A DNA stretch of 64,000 nt from Rhodothermales bacterium (GTDB lineage Bacteria; Bacteroidota; Rhodothermia; Rhodothermales; UBA10348), in assembly GCA_017643395.1 (NCBI GenBank), contig JAEPNP010000001.1:703806-767805 (forward strand), given 5' to 3'. Within the stretch, counting starts at the first letter, position 1; each line of letters begins with the position of its first letter. Position numbers and translations under genes: made by a program. Positions 43,852 to 53,607 of this stretch are shown piece by piece. The notes beneath the pieces are model-generated. The model was given only the letters and a program-made list of their open reading frames with translations, had not been told where the DNA came from and made no database searches.

Positions 43852-46821
43852 TCAGCTCGCTTCTGCGTCTTCCAGTTCGGGTGCCTCGTCCTCGTCGTCG
43901 AAGGCCTCCGGCTCGTCCTCGTCGTCGCTCGCAAGTGCGTCGAGGTCCAGATCCGCGTCGGCCCCATCGCCCGAGAGGCCTGCGGACAGTTCCCGATCGA
44001 GCTCCACCTTCAGGTACCGGCCCGTGTGAGTGTCGGTGCCGGCGAGTTCCTCAGGCGTGCCGGCAGCCTGAATGCGACCGCCACCGCTTCCGCCGTCCGG
44101 GCCCAGGTCAATGACGTAGTCCGCGACCTTGACGACATCCATGTTGTGTTCGATCACGAGCACCGTATTGCCTTTGCGCACCAGCGCCTGCAGCACAGTC
44201 AGCAGGTGACGAATGTCTTCGAAGTGCAGGCCGGTCGTCGGCTCGTCCAGGATGTACAGCGTCTGTCCGGTCCCCGGCCGCGACAGTTCCTTGGCCAGCT
44301 TGACGCGCTGCGCCTCTCCGCCGGAGAGGGTGGTGGCCTGCTGACCGAGTCGGATGTACCCCAGCCCGACCGAATGCAGGGTGCGCAGTTTGCGCTCGAT
44401 ACGGGGCACGTTCTCGAAGAAGACCAGCGCCTCCGAAACCGTCATTTCCAGCACGTCCGCGATGGACTTGCCTTTGAAGCGCACGTCCAGCGTGTCCAGG
44501 TTGTAGCGACGTCCCTTGCAGGTCTCGCACTCCACATAGACATCCGGCAGGAAGTTCATCTCCAGCTTCACGATGCCTGCGCCCTTGCAGGTCTCGCAGC
44601 GGCCGCCCTTCACGTTGAATGAGAACCTGCCCGGCTTGTACCCGCGAATCTGGGCCTCCGGCAGTTGCGCGAACAGGTCCCGAATGTGCGAGAAGAGCCC
44701 GCTGTAGGTGGCTGGGTTCGAGCGCGGCGTGCGCCCGATCGGACTCTGGTCGATGTCGATGACCTTGTCGATGTGCTCGAGCCCCCGAATCTCCCGGTAC
44801 GGCAGCGGGACCCGCTTCGCCTGGAAGAAGTGATTGGCCAGAATGGGGTAGAGCGTCTGGTTGATCAGGCTGGATTTGCCCGATCCCGACACGCCGGTCA
44901 CACAGGTCAGCGTGCCCAGCGGCAGGCGGAGCAGATCCTCCTGCAGGTTGTGCCCACGTGCGCCCTCGAGCTCCAGCCAGGCGCCATTGCCGGTTCTGCG
45001 TGCGGCCGGAAGGGCGATGCGCTTCTCGCCGCGCAGATAGGCCGTCGTCAGACTGGACTCGCCATTCTGTCCCGAAGGCAATTTGGCTGGAGGCGCGGCG
45101 CCCAGCACGCGGCCCCCGTGCTCTCCGGCGCCCGGCCCCAGATCCACGACAAAGTCGGCCTCTTCGATCATTTCCCGGTCGTGCTCCACCACGAGCACCG
45201 AGTTCTCGAGGTCCCGAAGTCGTTTCAGGGATGCTATCAGCCGGGCGTTGTCTCGCGCATGCAGGCCGATGGAGGGCTCATCCAGCACGTAGAGCACGCC
45301 CGTCAGCTGCGTGCCGATCTGGGTGGCGAGCCGGATGCGCTGACTTTCCCCGCCGGACAGCGTGCGCGCGGTGCGGTCCAGGCTCAGGTAACCGACACCC
45401 ACGTCCAACAGGAAGTCCAGGCGCTCACAGATCTCCTTGACGATCTGGCGGGCGATGGCCCACTGCCGCTCCCTCCATTCGACGTCGTCAAACCAGGCCC
45501 GCAGTGACGCCAGGTCCATGCGAGCCAACTGCGCGATGTTTTTGTCGCCGATGCGGAAAGAGAGACTCTCCGGCTTCAGTCGGCCGCCGCCGCAGGACGA
45601 ACAGTCCTGCCGACGCATGAAGCCCTCCGCCCATTTGCGCGAGGTGTTGGACGAAGTCTGCTCGTACGTGTGCCAGATATGGCCGTGCACCCCCGTGAAG
45701 CGGTGCTTGTACCGCACTTCCCGGTCCTTGTACTTGTAGACGATGTCGAACTGCTCCTCTCCGGCACCTTCCAGGATTACCCGCTGCTGCTCCTCGCTGA
45801 GCTTCTCGAAGGGGGTGTCGAAATCGAAGTCGTAGGCCTCCGCTACCGCTCGCAGCTGGCTGAAAATCCAGACGTCCCTCGGCTTTCCCAGTGGCGCGAT
45901 ACCGCCCTCGGCAATGGTCTTGTCCGGGTTGGGAACGATGAGGTCCGGGTCCAGCTCGCGGCGCATGCCGAGACCGTTGCAGTCGGGGCAGGCGCCGTAC
46001 GGTGAGTTGAAGCTGAACGTGTTGGGACTTGGATCATCGTAGGACAGTCCGTCATCCGGGCTGAAGAGGTGGCGACTGAAGAGCCGGTCTTCATGCCCAT
46101 CGGCCGATACAATGGAGGCGATCAGCGTGCCGCCTCCCATTCCCAGTGCGGTGTCCACGGATGCCGACACGCGGGAGCGGATACCTTCCTTGACCACGAG
46201 ACGGTCGACAACGACTTCGATGTCGTGCGTCTTGTACCGGTCCACCTTCATGCCCGCGGTGATCTCCGTCAGCTCGCCGTCAATGCGCACACGCTCGAAC
46301 CCCTGGCGGCCGACCTGCTGGAAGAGCTCGCGGTAGTGGCCCTTGCGGCCCTTCACCACCGGTGCCAGCAGGATAACCTTCGTGCCCTCGGGCAGGCCCA
46401 TCACGCCGTCGACGATCTCATCGTCCGACTGCTTACGCATGGCCGCGCCGGACTTCCAGGAGTACGCGTCCGAAGCGCGCGCAAAGAGCAGCCGCAGGAA
46501 GTCGTAGATCTCGGTGACTGTGCCGACTGTGGACCGGGGGTTTCGGCTGACGGTCTTCTGCTCGATGGCGATCACCGGACTCAGACCGTCGATGTGGTCC
46601 ACGTCCGGTCGCTCCATCATACCCAGGAACTGCCGGGCATAGGCCGACAGGCTCTCCATGTAGCGCCGCTGGCCTTCGGCATAGATGGTGTCGAACGCCA
46701 GCGAGGACTTGCCAGAGCCGGACAATCCCGTGATCACCACCAGTTCGTTGCGCGGGATCTCCAGACTGATGTTCTGGAGGTTGTGCTCCCGGGCTCCCTG
46801 TATGACGATGCGATCTTCCAT
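43852..46821 (-). CDS. uvrA: excinuclease ABC subunit A
   Basis: DNA-damage recognition ATPase of nucleotide excision repair. 989 aa from the ATG at 46821, which starts the conserved [15 protein letters not shown]; in-frame codons back to 46905 add an unconserved tail. Two ABC cassettes: the first Walker A is GLSGSGKSS (about 32-40), the second is in the C-terminal half, with two LSGGE signatures. Zinc-type motifs are CPDCNG and CETCKG...CETCKG; CSSCGGG is also kept. An acidic C-terminal tail (many Asp/Glu) is longer than usual. First gene of the unit with the 128-aa unknown and the M24 peptidase. Confidence 0.97.
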   Translation of the reverse strand: MEDRIVIQGAREHNLQNISLEIPRNELVVITGLSGSGKSSLAFDTIYAEGQRRYMESLSAYARQFLGMMERPDVDHIDGLSPVIAIEQKTVSRNPRSTVGTVTEIYDFLRLLFARASDAYSWKSGAAMRKQSDDEIVDGVMGLPEGTKVILLAPVVKGRKGHYRELFQQVGRQGFERVRIDGELTEITAGMKVDRYKTHDIEVVVDRLVVKEGIRSRVSASVDTALGMGGGTLIASIVSADGHEDRLFSRHLFSPDDGLSYDDPSPNTFSFNSPYGACPDCNGLGMRRELDPDLIVPNPDKTIAEGGIAPLGKPRDVWIFSQLRAVAEAYDFDFDTPFEKLSEEQQRVILEGAGEEQFDIVYKYKDREVRYKHRFTGVHGHIWHTYEQTSSNTSRKWAEGFMRRQDCSSCGGGRLKPESLSFRIGDKNIAQLARMDLASLRAWFDDVEWRERQWAIARQIVKEICERLDFLLDVGVGYLSLDRTARTLSGGESQRIRLATQIGTQLTGVLYVLDEPSIGLHARDNARLIASLKRLRDLENSVLVVEHDREMIEEADFVVDLGPGAGEHGGRVLGAAPPAKLPSGQNGESSLTTAYLRGEKRIALPAARRTGNGAWLELEGARGHNLQEDLLRLPLGTLTCVTGVSGSGKSSLINQTLYPILANHFFQAKRVPLPYREIRGLEHIDKVIDIDQSPIGRTPRSNPATYSGLFSHIRDLFAQLPEAQIRGYKPGRFSFNVKGGRCETCKGAGIVKLEMNFLPDVYVECETCKGRRYNLDTLDVRFKGKSIADVLEMTVSEALVFFENVPRIERKLRTLHSVGLGYIRLGQQATTLSGGEAQRVKLAKELSRPGTGQTLYILDEPTTGLHFEDIRHLLTVLQALVRKGNTVLVIEHNMDVVKVADYVIDLGPDGGSGGGRIQAAGTPEELAGTDTHTGRYLKVELDRELSAGLSGDGADADLDLDALASDDEDEPEAFDDEDEAPELEDAEAS

Positions 46822-46937
46822 GGCCGGGCCCACGGCCCGAATTGGCGGCGGCAAAGAACTTCTGTTACCGGGCGTATAGGCAATCGTTTCGCCGGTTGCC
46901 GTCAAAAAATGCTGTCACATATGTGGGTCAGGCCGGT

Positions 46938-47105
46938 CATGTCCGGGCCGGTCTTCCGGGGCCACGTGGAATGGCCGGTCCTGATTCCACGTTCTGGCGT
47001 TTTTTTGGGGAGCCAAGGTGGAGAATCGGCCCTGATTCCATGTCTGGGCGGTTTTTGGCCGGCCCAGGTGGAAAAGGGGGGCTTGATTCCACGTATCAGG
47101 CAAAT
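46938..47105. repeat. tandem intergenic repeat, 50-51 bp period
   Basis: Units begin at 46938, 46988, 47039 and 47090 (last partial), each with GATTCCA[CT]GT-like ends and an AGGTGG-to-CCA inverted element. On the minus strand GTGGAA...TTCCAC arms (7 bp perfect in one copy) can form a hairpin. Related to the 22879-23058 array. No coding signal is credible here. Positions 46822-46937 show nothing recognisable. Confidence 0.75.
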
Positions 47106-47150
47106 CGCTCCTGAGCGCTGTGGCTTGAGCCGGCGCGTGGGGGCACTCGA

Positions 47151-47262
47151 CGGGACCGCGCCGCACTTCGCCCCGACCGCGCAGCGACCGCTCCGACCGC
47201 GCACCGCTCCGACCGCGCCGCACCCCGCAGGTCGCCCCGGCCGCCGCCGCGTGGCGCGTGGC
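47151..47262. repeat. GC-only low-complexity run with short repeats
   Basis: An almost A/T-free run with two copies of ACCGCTCCGACCGCGC 16 bases apart. It follows the tandem repeat and ends 3 bases before the stop of the small membrane protein. Confidence 0.6.
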
Positions 47263-47265
47263 GAA

Positions 47266-47436
47266 TCAGCCCTCGTCCGGAATGAACAGGAAGAGCGCAA
47301 TGGCCAAAAACGCCACCCCTCCGAGCAGCATCCCGGATAGCTCCGTATTCAGCGACCCGTCTTCCATGGGGATGAGTATCGCCAGTACTGCGGCCAGCAG
47401 GCTGCCGCCGAGAATGATCTTCTTGTTCTTGCCCAT
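47266..47436 (-). CDS. small two-helix membrane protein
   Basis: A 56-aa protein: a basic start (MGKNKKII), two hydrophobic helices (about 5-21 and 33-52) and an acidic end (IPDEG). Unknown family. The ATG at 47436 starts the natural head. The rpoZ terminator ends only 17 bases upstream of the start, so the gene either has its own promoter inside that short gap or relies on read-through from rpoZ. Confidence 0.55.
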   Translation of the reverse strand: MGKNKKIILGGSLLAAVLAILIPMEDGSLNTELSGMLLGGVAFLAIALFLFIPDEG

Positions 47437-47452
47437 GGCAGTGCCGGAACGG

Positions 47453-47490
47453 GAGCAAAAGAAAAGGGCGGCCACTCAGCGCGGCCGCCC
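47453..47490 (-). terminator. rho-independent terminator after rpoZ
   Basis: Arms GGGCGGCC (47466-47473) and GGCCGCCC (47483-47490), 8 bp, 9-base loop. On the minus strand the stem is followed by TTTTCTTTTGC. It lies 24 bases after the rpoZ stop. Confidence 0.8.
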
Positions 47491-47513
47491 TCTAAAATCA
47501 GAGTCTGCGAACC

Positions 47514-47819
47514 CTAAAACTCGTCTTCGATCGAGGTGGCCTCGCGATAGTACAGCTCGTTGTTCAGGAACTGGTCGATGGCCTGGTTGGTGGGCTCGGT
47601 GCGAACCTCGTACTCCAGAGAAATGCGGGCCTGCTCTTCCTGGAAGCGCGGGTCTTCAAGCTCCTGGTCGAAGCCTTCGAAGTAGGCCAGTTTCTCATCC
47701 AGCTCGGCCTTGGTGTGCATGGCCACCTGACGTGCACGCTTGGCCAGGATGGCCACGGTCTCGTACATGTTGCCGGTGGTCGCGGCAAGCTGGTCAATAT
47801 CTACGGTCTTGATCGACAT
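47514..47819 (-). CDS. rpoZ: RNA polymerase omega / Rpb6-like subunit
   Basis: A 101-aa protein matching the RNA polymerase Rpb6/omega family of Bacteroidota. It keeps the helix pattern around GNMYETVAILAKRARQV (about residues 17-33), which corresponds to the RxxQ/AxR core of omega, and ends in an acidic helical tail. Omega helps assemble the beta' subunit of RNA polymerase in the cytoplasm. The ATG at 47819 begins MSIKTVDID; the longer frame to 47867 is unlikely. It is divergent from the Nramp-like gene and followed by a terminator. Confidence 0.85.
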   Translation of the reverse strand: MSIKTVDIDQLAATTGNMYETVAILAKRARQVAMHTKAELDEKLAYFEGFDQELEDPRFQEEQARISLEYEVRTEPTNQAIDQFLNNELYYREATSIEDEF

Positions 47820-47922
47820 GGTTCGTCTTGATTTGGCGCCCTGAGAATTGGGGCAGCGTCCTTTCATGCCTTTACAGGCCGGGCTGTTTCTTTCATCAAG
47901 GAAACTTCACGATTTTCGATCC

Positions 47923-49110
47923 ATGAAGACCCGTCTTGGCACCTCCTCGCTCGTCGTAGCCGCATTTGTAGGCCCCGGCACCGTGCTCACCTGCGCCTCG
48001 GCCGGGGTGCGCTTTGACTATGCGCTCGGCTGGGTACTCGTGTTTGCTTCGCTGGCTGTGTTTGTGCTGCAGTCCTTTACAGCCGCTTCCGGCATTCTGG
48101 CCGGCAAGGGCCTGGGCGATGCGCTACGCGACCTGGCCACCCGACCGATCGCCCGGGGCGCCGTCAATGTGCTGGTGGTTCTGGGACTCTGGGTGGGCTG
48201 CGCTGCATTCGAAACCGGAAATCTGCTGGGTGCGGCCGCCGGATTCGAAGCGGCGCTCGGACTGCCGTCGTCCGTAGCGGTCGTGCTCTGCGCGGTCGCA
48301 GCGCTGGTGTTGCTGCTCTTCAACCTCAAGGCCGTAACGACCATACTTGCGGGTCTGGTTGCCGTGATGAGCGTTGTCTTTCTGACGTCTGCTATGCTGG
48401 CGGACATAGACTGGGGTGCCTTTGTGCGAGGGCTGGCGGTGCCCACCGTGCCTGACGGCTCCATTGTGACGGTGATCGCGCTCATGGGCACCACCGTGGT
48501 CACCTACAACCTGTTTCTCCACGCATCGGCGTCGCGACGCTACTGGGCAGCCGACGAAACAGAGCGGGCGTGGAGGGGCGAACTGCGCGGCATGGCGCTG
48601 TTCATTCCGCTGGGGGGACTCGTATCGCTGTGCATTCTGGCCACGGGCGCTGCGGTCTCCGAAGGCGGGATGCCGGCCAGCATCGGTGAGTTTGCCGTGC
48701 TGCTTGAGCCTGCCGCCGGCGCGGCCTCGCGCTACCTGTTTGCGGCGGGTCTGCTGGCCGCCGGACTCACCTCCGCGGTTACCGCTCCCCTTGCGGCCGC
48801 AGCTGGCATCTCCGAGTTGTTCGCCTGGGACGCGGACGGCCCGCGGTTCCGAATCATCTGGGCGTCCGTTCTTGCCACGGGCGTGTTCTTCGCTCTGACG
48901 GGCGTGAGCCCGTTGCAGCTGATCATCGCGGCACAGGCGGCCAATGGGGTGCTGCTACCCCTGATCGCGGGCCTGGTGGTGTTTGTTGCGGTGCGTCAGC
49001 GGGCCACCAGGCTTCCGGGCTGGTACCTCGGCCTGGGCGGGGTGATTGTGCTGGTCTGTGCCGGGCTCGGTGTGCGCACACTGATGTGGGTCTGGGGACA
49101 GCTGGCCTGA
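47923..49110 (+). CDS. Nramp-family membrane carrier with altered metal motifs
   Basis: A 395-aa membrane protein with about 11 helices, recognised as Nramp family (PF01566) from the first and sixth helices. The canonical helix 1 DPGN reads GPGT here (FVGPGTV), and the helix 6 MPHN reads VTYN (followed by LFLHASA). The Asp and Met that bind divalent metals in classical Nramps are therefore missing. Similar GPGT members form a separate clade. The substrate may not be Mn or Fe. The ATG at 47923 precedes helix 1 by about 10 residues. Divergent from rpoZ (103 bases apart). Confidence 0.85.
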   Translation: MKTRLGTSSLVVAAFVGPGTVLTCASAGVRFDYALGWVLVFASLAVFVLQSFTAASGILAGKGLGDALRDLATRPIARGAVNVLVVLGLWVGCAAFETGNLLGAAAGFEAALGLPSSVAVVLCAVAALVLLLFNLKAVTTILAGLVAVMSVVFLTSAMLADIDWGAFVRGLAVPTVPDGSIVTVIALMGTTVVTYNLFLHASASRRYWAADETERAWRGELRGMALFIPLGGLVSLCILATGAAVSEGGMPASIGEFAVLLEPAAGAASRYLFAAGLLAAGLTSAVTAPLAAAAGISELFAWDADGPRFRIIWASVLATGVFFALTGVSPLQLIIAAQAANGVLLPLIAGLVVFVAVRQRATRLPGWYLGLGGVIVLVCAGLGVRTLMWVWGQLA

Positions 49111-49169
49111 GTCCGACGGCTGGCACGGTCTTGGACATCTGCAGGGCATACCACCCTGCTGTCACTGCC

Positions 49170-50651
49170 ATGACTCGCACGCTTTCTGTGGTTGCCTTGT
49201 CGGCAATCGCCCTTTTTTACGCCGGATGTGACGCTTTCGCGCCCGATGAGGATACCGGCGGTACCGTCACTCTCGCCGGTTCGGTCCTGAATCTGGAGAC
49301 AAATAATCCCATCGACGGAGCATTTGTCCGCGTCCTGCCCTTCGACCTGCTGTTTGAGGTCGGCCTGGACGGTTCGTACGAGCTGACCGTAGACGTCGAC
49401 AGCACCATGGACCTTCAGGTGGTCGCAGGCTCGGACGGCTTCGATACCGCGAAGGTGACCGTGCTGGCATTGGCCGGCCGCGTGATCGAAGTCCCCACGC
49501 TCCGGTTGAACCAGGTGGTGGCCAAGGAGCCCGAGTCGGGACGCGCCCACAGCCTGCTGCTGCTGCGGCAGTCTGCAAACGTTATCGGTGTGCGCGAGGG
49601 CGGTTCGGAGGAAGTGGCTTCGCTCACGTTCCAGGTGGTCGACTCGATCGGCCGGCCGGTGGTACTCGACAAGTCAACGTTGGTCGATTTCAGCTTCGGC
49701 GTGCGGCCCGGCGGCGGCGAGTCCATCGCCCCGGCTTCCGCAGAAACGGACAACAACGGCGTAGCTACCGTGACCTTGTCTTCTGGCACGCGGGCCGGCG
49801 TCGCCCAGGTCATCGCGGAAACCAACGTGGCGGGCAAGGTGGTGCGCTCACAGCCGGTTGCCGTAAGTATCCACGGGGGCCTGCCCGACCAGGCCCACTT
49901 CAGTGTGGGGCCAAAGGAATTCAATTTTGAGGGCCTGAACATCTTCGGCATCTCCAACAGCATCTCCATCATCGTGGGCGACCAGTATGCCAACCCAGTG
50001 CGCGCCGGAACCTCGGTCTACTTCACAAGCACGCATGGTGTCATCAGCGGATCTGTGACGACGGACGATCAGGGCCGAGGAAGCGTCGAGCTGCAGGCCG
50101 CAAATCCGCTCCCCCAGGACGGAGTGGCCGTGATTACCGCCACGACTGCCGATGTCAACAACGTCGCGGTCATAGGCCAGACCCCAGTGGTCTTCTCGGG
50201 TATCCCTGTGGTGACCATCTCCCCGACCACGGTGGCGTTGGGCACCACCTATCGTGTCACTGTCACGGACCAGAACGGCAACCCCCTTGTCCAGGGTACC
50301 AGCATCAACAATTCGGTGGAAGGCACGGCCGTCAAGGCCGTGGGAAGTACGAGCATCCAGCTGCCCGACACACAGTTCATCGGGGGCATGACCTACGCCG
50401 ACGTGGCTCGCGGCCCGGGTATCACCGAATTCGTATTCCGCGCGGTCGAAAACGTCGACCCCAATGCCCAGAATCCGCCTACTCCTGTGGTTGAAGCGGT
50501 GACGGTCCGTGTGTCCGGCCGGAACGGTCGGCTTGAACTCGTGCTGGGCGGTGGCTCAAAGCAGGGCCTGGTGCAGACGTCCGATGATGCGATCGTCACC
50601 ACACTGCCCGACGGTACGCTGCGGGTACAGGCCGCGCCGCCAACGCGATAG
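49170..50651 (+). CDS. lipoprotein with bacterial Ig-like (Big_1) domains
   Basis: A 493-aa surface lipoprotein. The signal ends FYAGC (lipid Cys at 20). Then come a carboxypeptidase-regulatory-like domain (about 30-110) and two bacterial Ig-like/invasin-type domains (about 130-235 and 240-345) with the usual VxDxxGNPV and TDxxGxAxVxL motifs. The C-terminal about 140 residues are Ig-like with a Gly/Asp end. It is probably an adhesive or structural outer-membrane protein; no enzymatic motif is present. The ATG at 49170 is set by the lipoprotein signal. Confidence 0.8.
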   Translation: MTRTLSVVALSAIALFYAGCDAFAPDEDTGGTVTLAGSVLNLETNNPIDGAFVRVLPFDLLFEVGLDGSYELTVDVDSTMDLQVVAGSDGFDTAKVTVLALAGRVIEVPTLRLNQVVAKEPESGRAHSLLLLRQSANVIGVREGGSEEVASLTFQVVDSIGRPVVLDKSTLVDFSFGVRPGGGESIAPASAETDNNGVATVTLSSGTRAGVAQVIAETNVAGKVVRSQPVAVSIHGGLPDQAHFSVGPKEFNFEGLNIFGISNSISIIVGDQYANPVRAGTSVYFTSTHGVISGSVTTDDQGRGSVELQAANPLPQDGVAVITATTADVNNVAVIGQTPVVFSGIPVVTISPTTVALGTTYRVTVTDQNGNPLVQGTSINNSVEGTAVKAVGSTSIQLPDTQFIGGMTYADVARGPGITEFVFRAVENVDPNAQNPPTPVVEAVTVRVSGRNGRLELVLGGGSKQGLVQTSDDAIVTTLPDGTLRVQAAPPTR

Positions 50652-50735
50652 GTCTCGGTCCTGCTACCGCACGGCGCCGTGCACTAATTCCGACAGGCGT
50701 ACGTTAAGGGGGAGTCTCAAGACCCCACTCCCCAC

Positions 50736-52421
50736 ATGCGATTGCGTTACTGTCTGCCGCTACTGGCAGCCACGATGCTGGCCGCGCCGAGCACCGCCCA
50801 GCAAGGCCCCTCACCCGAGATCCGCGCTCTGATCGACGCGCTGGTAGAGACCCTCAACAGCTCGCACGATGAGGCCATCCCCCTCTTCGTCGTCCAGCAT
50901 GTGCACCCCGACTACGTGGCCGAACGCGGCAATGAGGGCATCGAGGCCGAGTTGCGAGAGATGCGCAGTGCTGTTTCCGGTGCCAACGACCTGGGCGTGG
51001 ACCGCACCGAGAGCGGCCTGCGACTGATGTTTCGGGGGGCCGGGCGTACGGCCCGGGTCATGGTGGCCATCCCGTTTGAGAGCCCGAATCTGATTACCGG
51101 TCTCGGGCTCGACGTCTCGGGGGGAGGACGCGCGGATGTGGCGCAGGAGCCCACATCAGCCTCAGAGGCCATCGGTGTCCGTCTGCGTGGCCTGGAAGGG
51201 GTGTGGGAGACTGGAAGCGCCGACGGTTTCATCAGCGAGCACGTTGACCCGAATGCGGTGGACGCGGACATGCTGGAGGCGCTCGAGCATGCTCGCATCA
51301 TCGGCTCACGCGCCGGCGGCATCATGGTAGGACAGGAAGGGGGCGTGGGCCTTCTGAAACTGCGCGGGCCAGGAGTAGGCGGCGATTTCCGGCTCTGGGT
51401 CCAGGAAGGTGCGCCGTACAAGGTGACACGACTGGAATTCGACGCGGTCAGTGAGACCGAAGGCGAGGAGCCCGCGGCTCCGTCCTTCGACTGGGAGACG
51501 GTGGAGCAGGCGCTGGAAGAGCGGGCTCGCGAAGGTTTCAACGGTTCCGTCCTGATCGCAAGGGACGGCGAGGTCGTATTGCAGCGAGGCTTTGGCCGCG
51601 CCAGCAGTGACCCGCCGAGCAGCCTGACGCCGGAGCACCAGTTTGATATCGGGTCGATGCCCATCGACTTCACACGTGGCGCGCTGCTGCTCCTGGCCCA
51701 GCAGAATCGCATCGATCCGGATCATGCGATCACCGAGTATCTGGATGACGTGCCCCAGGACAAGGAGAGCATGACCCTGCGACATCTCATGACCGGCGCG
51801 TCAGGTCTGCCGAATTATCATCATCTCCCGGAGGACGACGACGCCGACCTGACCTATATCGACAGGGAGGAGGCCGTACGGCGCATTCTGGCTCGCCCGC
51901 TGCTCTTTGCGCCGGGTGCAGGTGAGGCTCATAGCCATTCCGCCTGGACCCTGCTGGCAGCGATCGTTGAAGTCGCCTCCGGCGAGTCCTTCGAGGAGTT
52001 TCTGATGGCACACTTCTTCGGGCCCGCCGGGATGACGCGGACCACGTGGTATGGCCCGGACAGCAGATTCTCGGTGTCCGACCAGGCGGTGGGCTATGGT
52101 CAGCCTGCGTCTGACCCGAACATCCCCCTTGAATGGGGCAGGGCCTCGTGGCTCGTCATGGGCGGAGGTGGCATGGTGTCTACCCCGGGCGACCTGTACC
52201 GGTGGCACCGTTTTGTGCGGTCAGACGCGCTCCTGACCGCCCGGTCTCGAGACATGCTTCCGCAACAAGGCGTTTTCATGGGCGATTCGGACCGCGGCTT
52301 CCTCACCGTGGTATCGTTCACGCCGCAGGATGTGGTCATCGCCAGCACCAACTCATTCCGTCGCGACGGCGACATGGCCCACCAGACCCTGCGTGGCCTG
52401 GCACGCCTCACCATGCGCTAG
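50736..52421 (+). CDS. serine-hydrolase-like protein with lost catalytic residues
   Basis: A 561-aa secreted protein with a signal peptide (1-21), a domain of about 230 residues with weak similarity to C-terminal domains of PBP-like proteins, and then a class C beta-lactamase fold. The SxxK motif reads SMPI (307-310): Ser is kept but the general-base Lys is Ile. The second motif reads HSH (399-401) instead of YxN. The usual machinery is thus broken, and it may bind ligands or have a different chemistry. The other two serine hydrolases in this window keep their SxxK and Tyr. Codon use looks normal, so it does not look like a decaying pseudogene. Confidence 0.75.
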   Translation: MRLRYCLPLLAATMLAAPSTAQQGPSPEIRALIDALVETLNSSHDEAIPLFVVQHVHPDYVAERGNEGIEAELREMRSAVSGANDLGVDRTESGLRLMFRGAGRTARVMVAIPFESPNLITGLGLDVSGGGRADVAQEPTSASEAIGVRLRGLEGVWETGSADGFISEHVDPNAVDADMLEALEHARIIGSRAGGIMVGQEGGVGLLKLRGPGVGGDFRLWVQEGAPYKVTRLEFDAVSETEGEEPAAPSFDWETVEQALEERAREGFNGSVLIARDGEVVLQRGFGRASSDPPSSLTPEHQFDIGSMPIDFTRGALLLLAQQNRIDPDHAITEYLDDVPQDKESMTLRHLMTGASGLPNYHHLPEDDDADLTYIDREEAVRRILARPLLFAPGAGEAHSHSAWTLLAAIVEVASGESFEEFLMAHFFGPAGMTRTTWYGPDSRFSVSDQAVGYGQPASDPNIPLEWGRASWLVMGGGGMVSTPGDLYRWHRFVRSDALLTARSRDMLPQQGVFMGDSDRGFLTVVSFTPQDVVIASTNSFRRDGDMAHQTLRGLARLTMR

Positions 52422-53032
52422 GTGCGGTAGTGGGCGTACAGCTCCAGGTCGTACCGCTCGAAGTAGAACTTGTGCTCGCCACGGGCTTCAACGTGGGGAA
52501 TCACGAATCGCGCGGGGCCGGAGGCTGCGGTTGAAAACAGAGTGCGCAGCCGGTCTGCCTGCGGGGCAGGCGAGAACAGCGCCCAGTCTACGCCATCATG
52601 GGCTGGTTCGGCGATGAGCACGATGCCGCCCCCGTCCAGCCGCGGGCGGAGCGACGGCAGGCGTTCACGGACCGGACCGGGGGACAGTGGCTCATGAGGT
52701 CGGAGGCCGGCAGTCAGCACATCGCCCTGGAGACCTGCCGCGAGCGCATGGCCCGTATCAACCTGGTCCAGGGACCCTGCCCGCTCCCGGTAGACATGAT
52801 CCGAGGCCAGAAGCGTGACCAGACTGGGTATCCAGGCGGACGCCACCGTCGTGGCTCCCGTTCGGTCGGCTTCGAGGTCTGTGCCCGCCAGGTAGCCTCG
52901 ATAATAGCGTGGACCTCGCAGAAACTGCTCGAGAGACTGCCGCATGTCGGGCTGTCGGGCCTCGGCAGACAGGTCCGTGGCCAGAATCTCGAGGGACGCC
53001 GGCTCCTCATGGAAGTACTTGACTACCTGCAC
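52418..53032 (-). CDS. unknown 204-aa protein
   Basis: I do not recognise this protein. It has an N-terminal helical region, then repeated hydrophobic alpha/beta elements (VASAWIPSLVTLLAS, GGIVLIAEPA), with no signal peptide. It overlaps the end of the serine-hydrolase-like gene by 4 bases (convergent), and its GTG start at 53032 overlaps the DUF1572 stop by 1 base (TAGTG), so it is probably translationally coupled with it. The coding density fits, but there is no other evidence. Confidence 0.55.
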   Translation of the reverse strand: MQVVKYFHEEPASLEILATDLSAEARQPDMRQSLEQFLRGPRYYRGYLAGTDLEADRTGATTVASAWIPSLVTLLASDHVYRERAGSLDQVDTGHALAAGLQGDVLTAGLRPHEPLSPGPVRERLPSLRPRLDGGGIVLIAEPAHDGVDWALFSPAPQADRLRTLFSTAASGPARFVIPHVEARGEHKFYFERYDLELYAHYRT

Positions 53033-53568
53033 TACCAGCGCGTGGTCACCGAGCCGTCGGCGGCAGCCTCGTAGAAACCGAGGTCTTCTTCGATTCGGAG
53101 CTTGGTGATGTAGGTGATCTGCCCCGTGTGGCCGGAGAAGTGCTCGACCACGTGGTACACCGCCTGCAGCACGGTCATGGAGAACCCCTGCACCGTGCGC
53201 GTTTCGGAGAGCCGCGATTCCTCCAGGTTGGCGAGCGCAGCGTCGATGTCCTTCATGGTGGTCTCCAGAAGTCTTGCCAGCGTTGCCGCATCGAACTCTC
53301 CATCAGCGGAGAATTCTGCGCTGCGTACCCGGATGTCATGCTCGCCCGCGATGGAGGCGATGATCCACTGGCGAGCATTTCCGCAGAGGTGCAGCACCAG
53401 GTTGCCGATGCTGTTCGAGGCCGGGTTGGGTCGCCACCAGACATCCTTGTCCTGCAGGCGATCAAGGCAGGCAAGGATCTTCGGCACGTACTCGTCCCGC
53501 AGTTGCGCACGACTCTGCTGAAGAAAGGCAGCGGCCGGATGGGCGGAAACCTCTGGAAAGACGGACAT
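53032..53568 (-). CDS. DinB/DUF1572 family metal-binding protein
   Basis: A 178-aa four-helix-bundle protein of the DinB superfamily (DUF1572). His in LHLCGN (about residue 60) and a HxxxH pair in VVEHFSGHTGQI near residue 145 match the metal-binding triad of the fold. Members are linked to thiol or amine transfer, but no substrate is assigned. The start is the ATG at 53568. It lies 39 bases downstream of the 1090-aa T9SS cargo gene on the same strand. Confidence 0.82.
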   Translation of the reverse strand: MSVFPEVSAHPAAAFLQQSRAQLRDEYVPKILACLDRLQDKDVWWRPNPASNSIGNLVLHLCGNARQWIIASIAGEHDIRVRSAEFSADGEFDAATLARLLETTMKDIDAALANLEESRLSETRTVQGFSMTVLQAVYHVVEHFSGHTGQITYITKLRIEEDLGFYEAAADGSVTTRW

Positions 53569-53607
53569 GCGATGCTCGGGATGGGTGATGCCGAGCAGGG
53601 TCCGGTC

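Noticed and set aside
46915-47223. A 102-codon minus-strand frame with repeated Trp-Asn-Gln segments
   Set aside because: It lies on the tandem DNA repeat and the GC run. The related array at 22879-23058 has periods of 52 and 50 that break the frame, so a coding origin is unlikely. The peptide repeat is kept as a note in the repeat finding.
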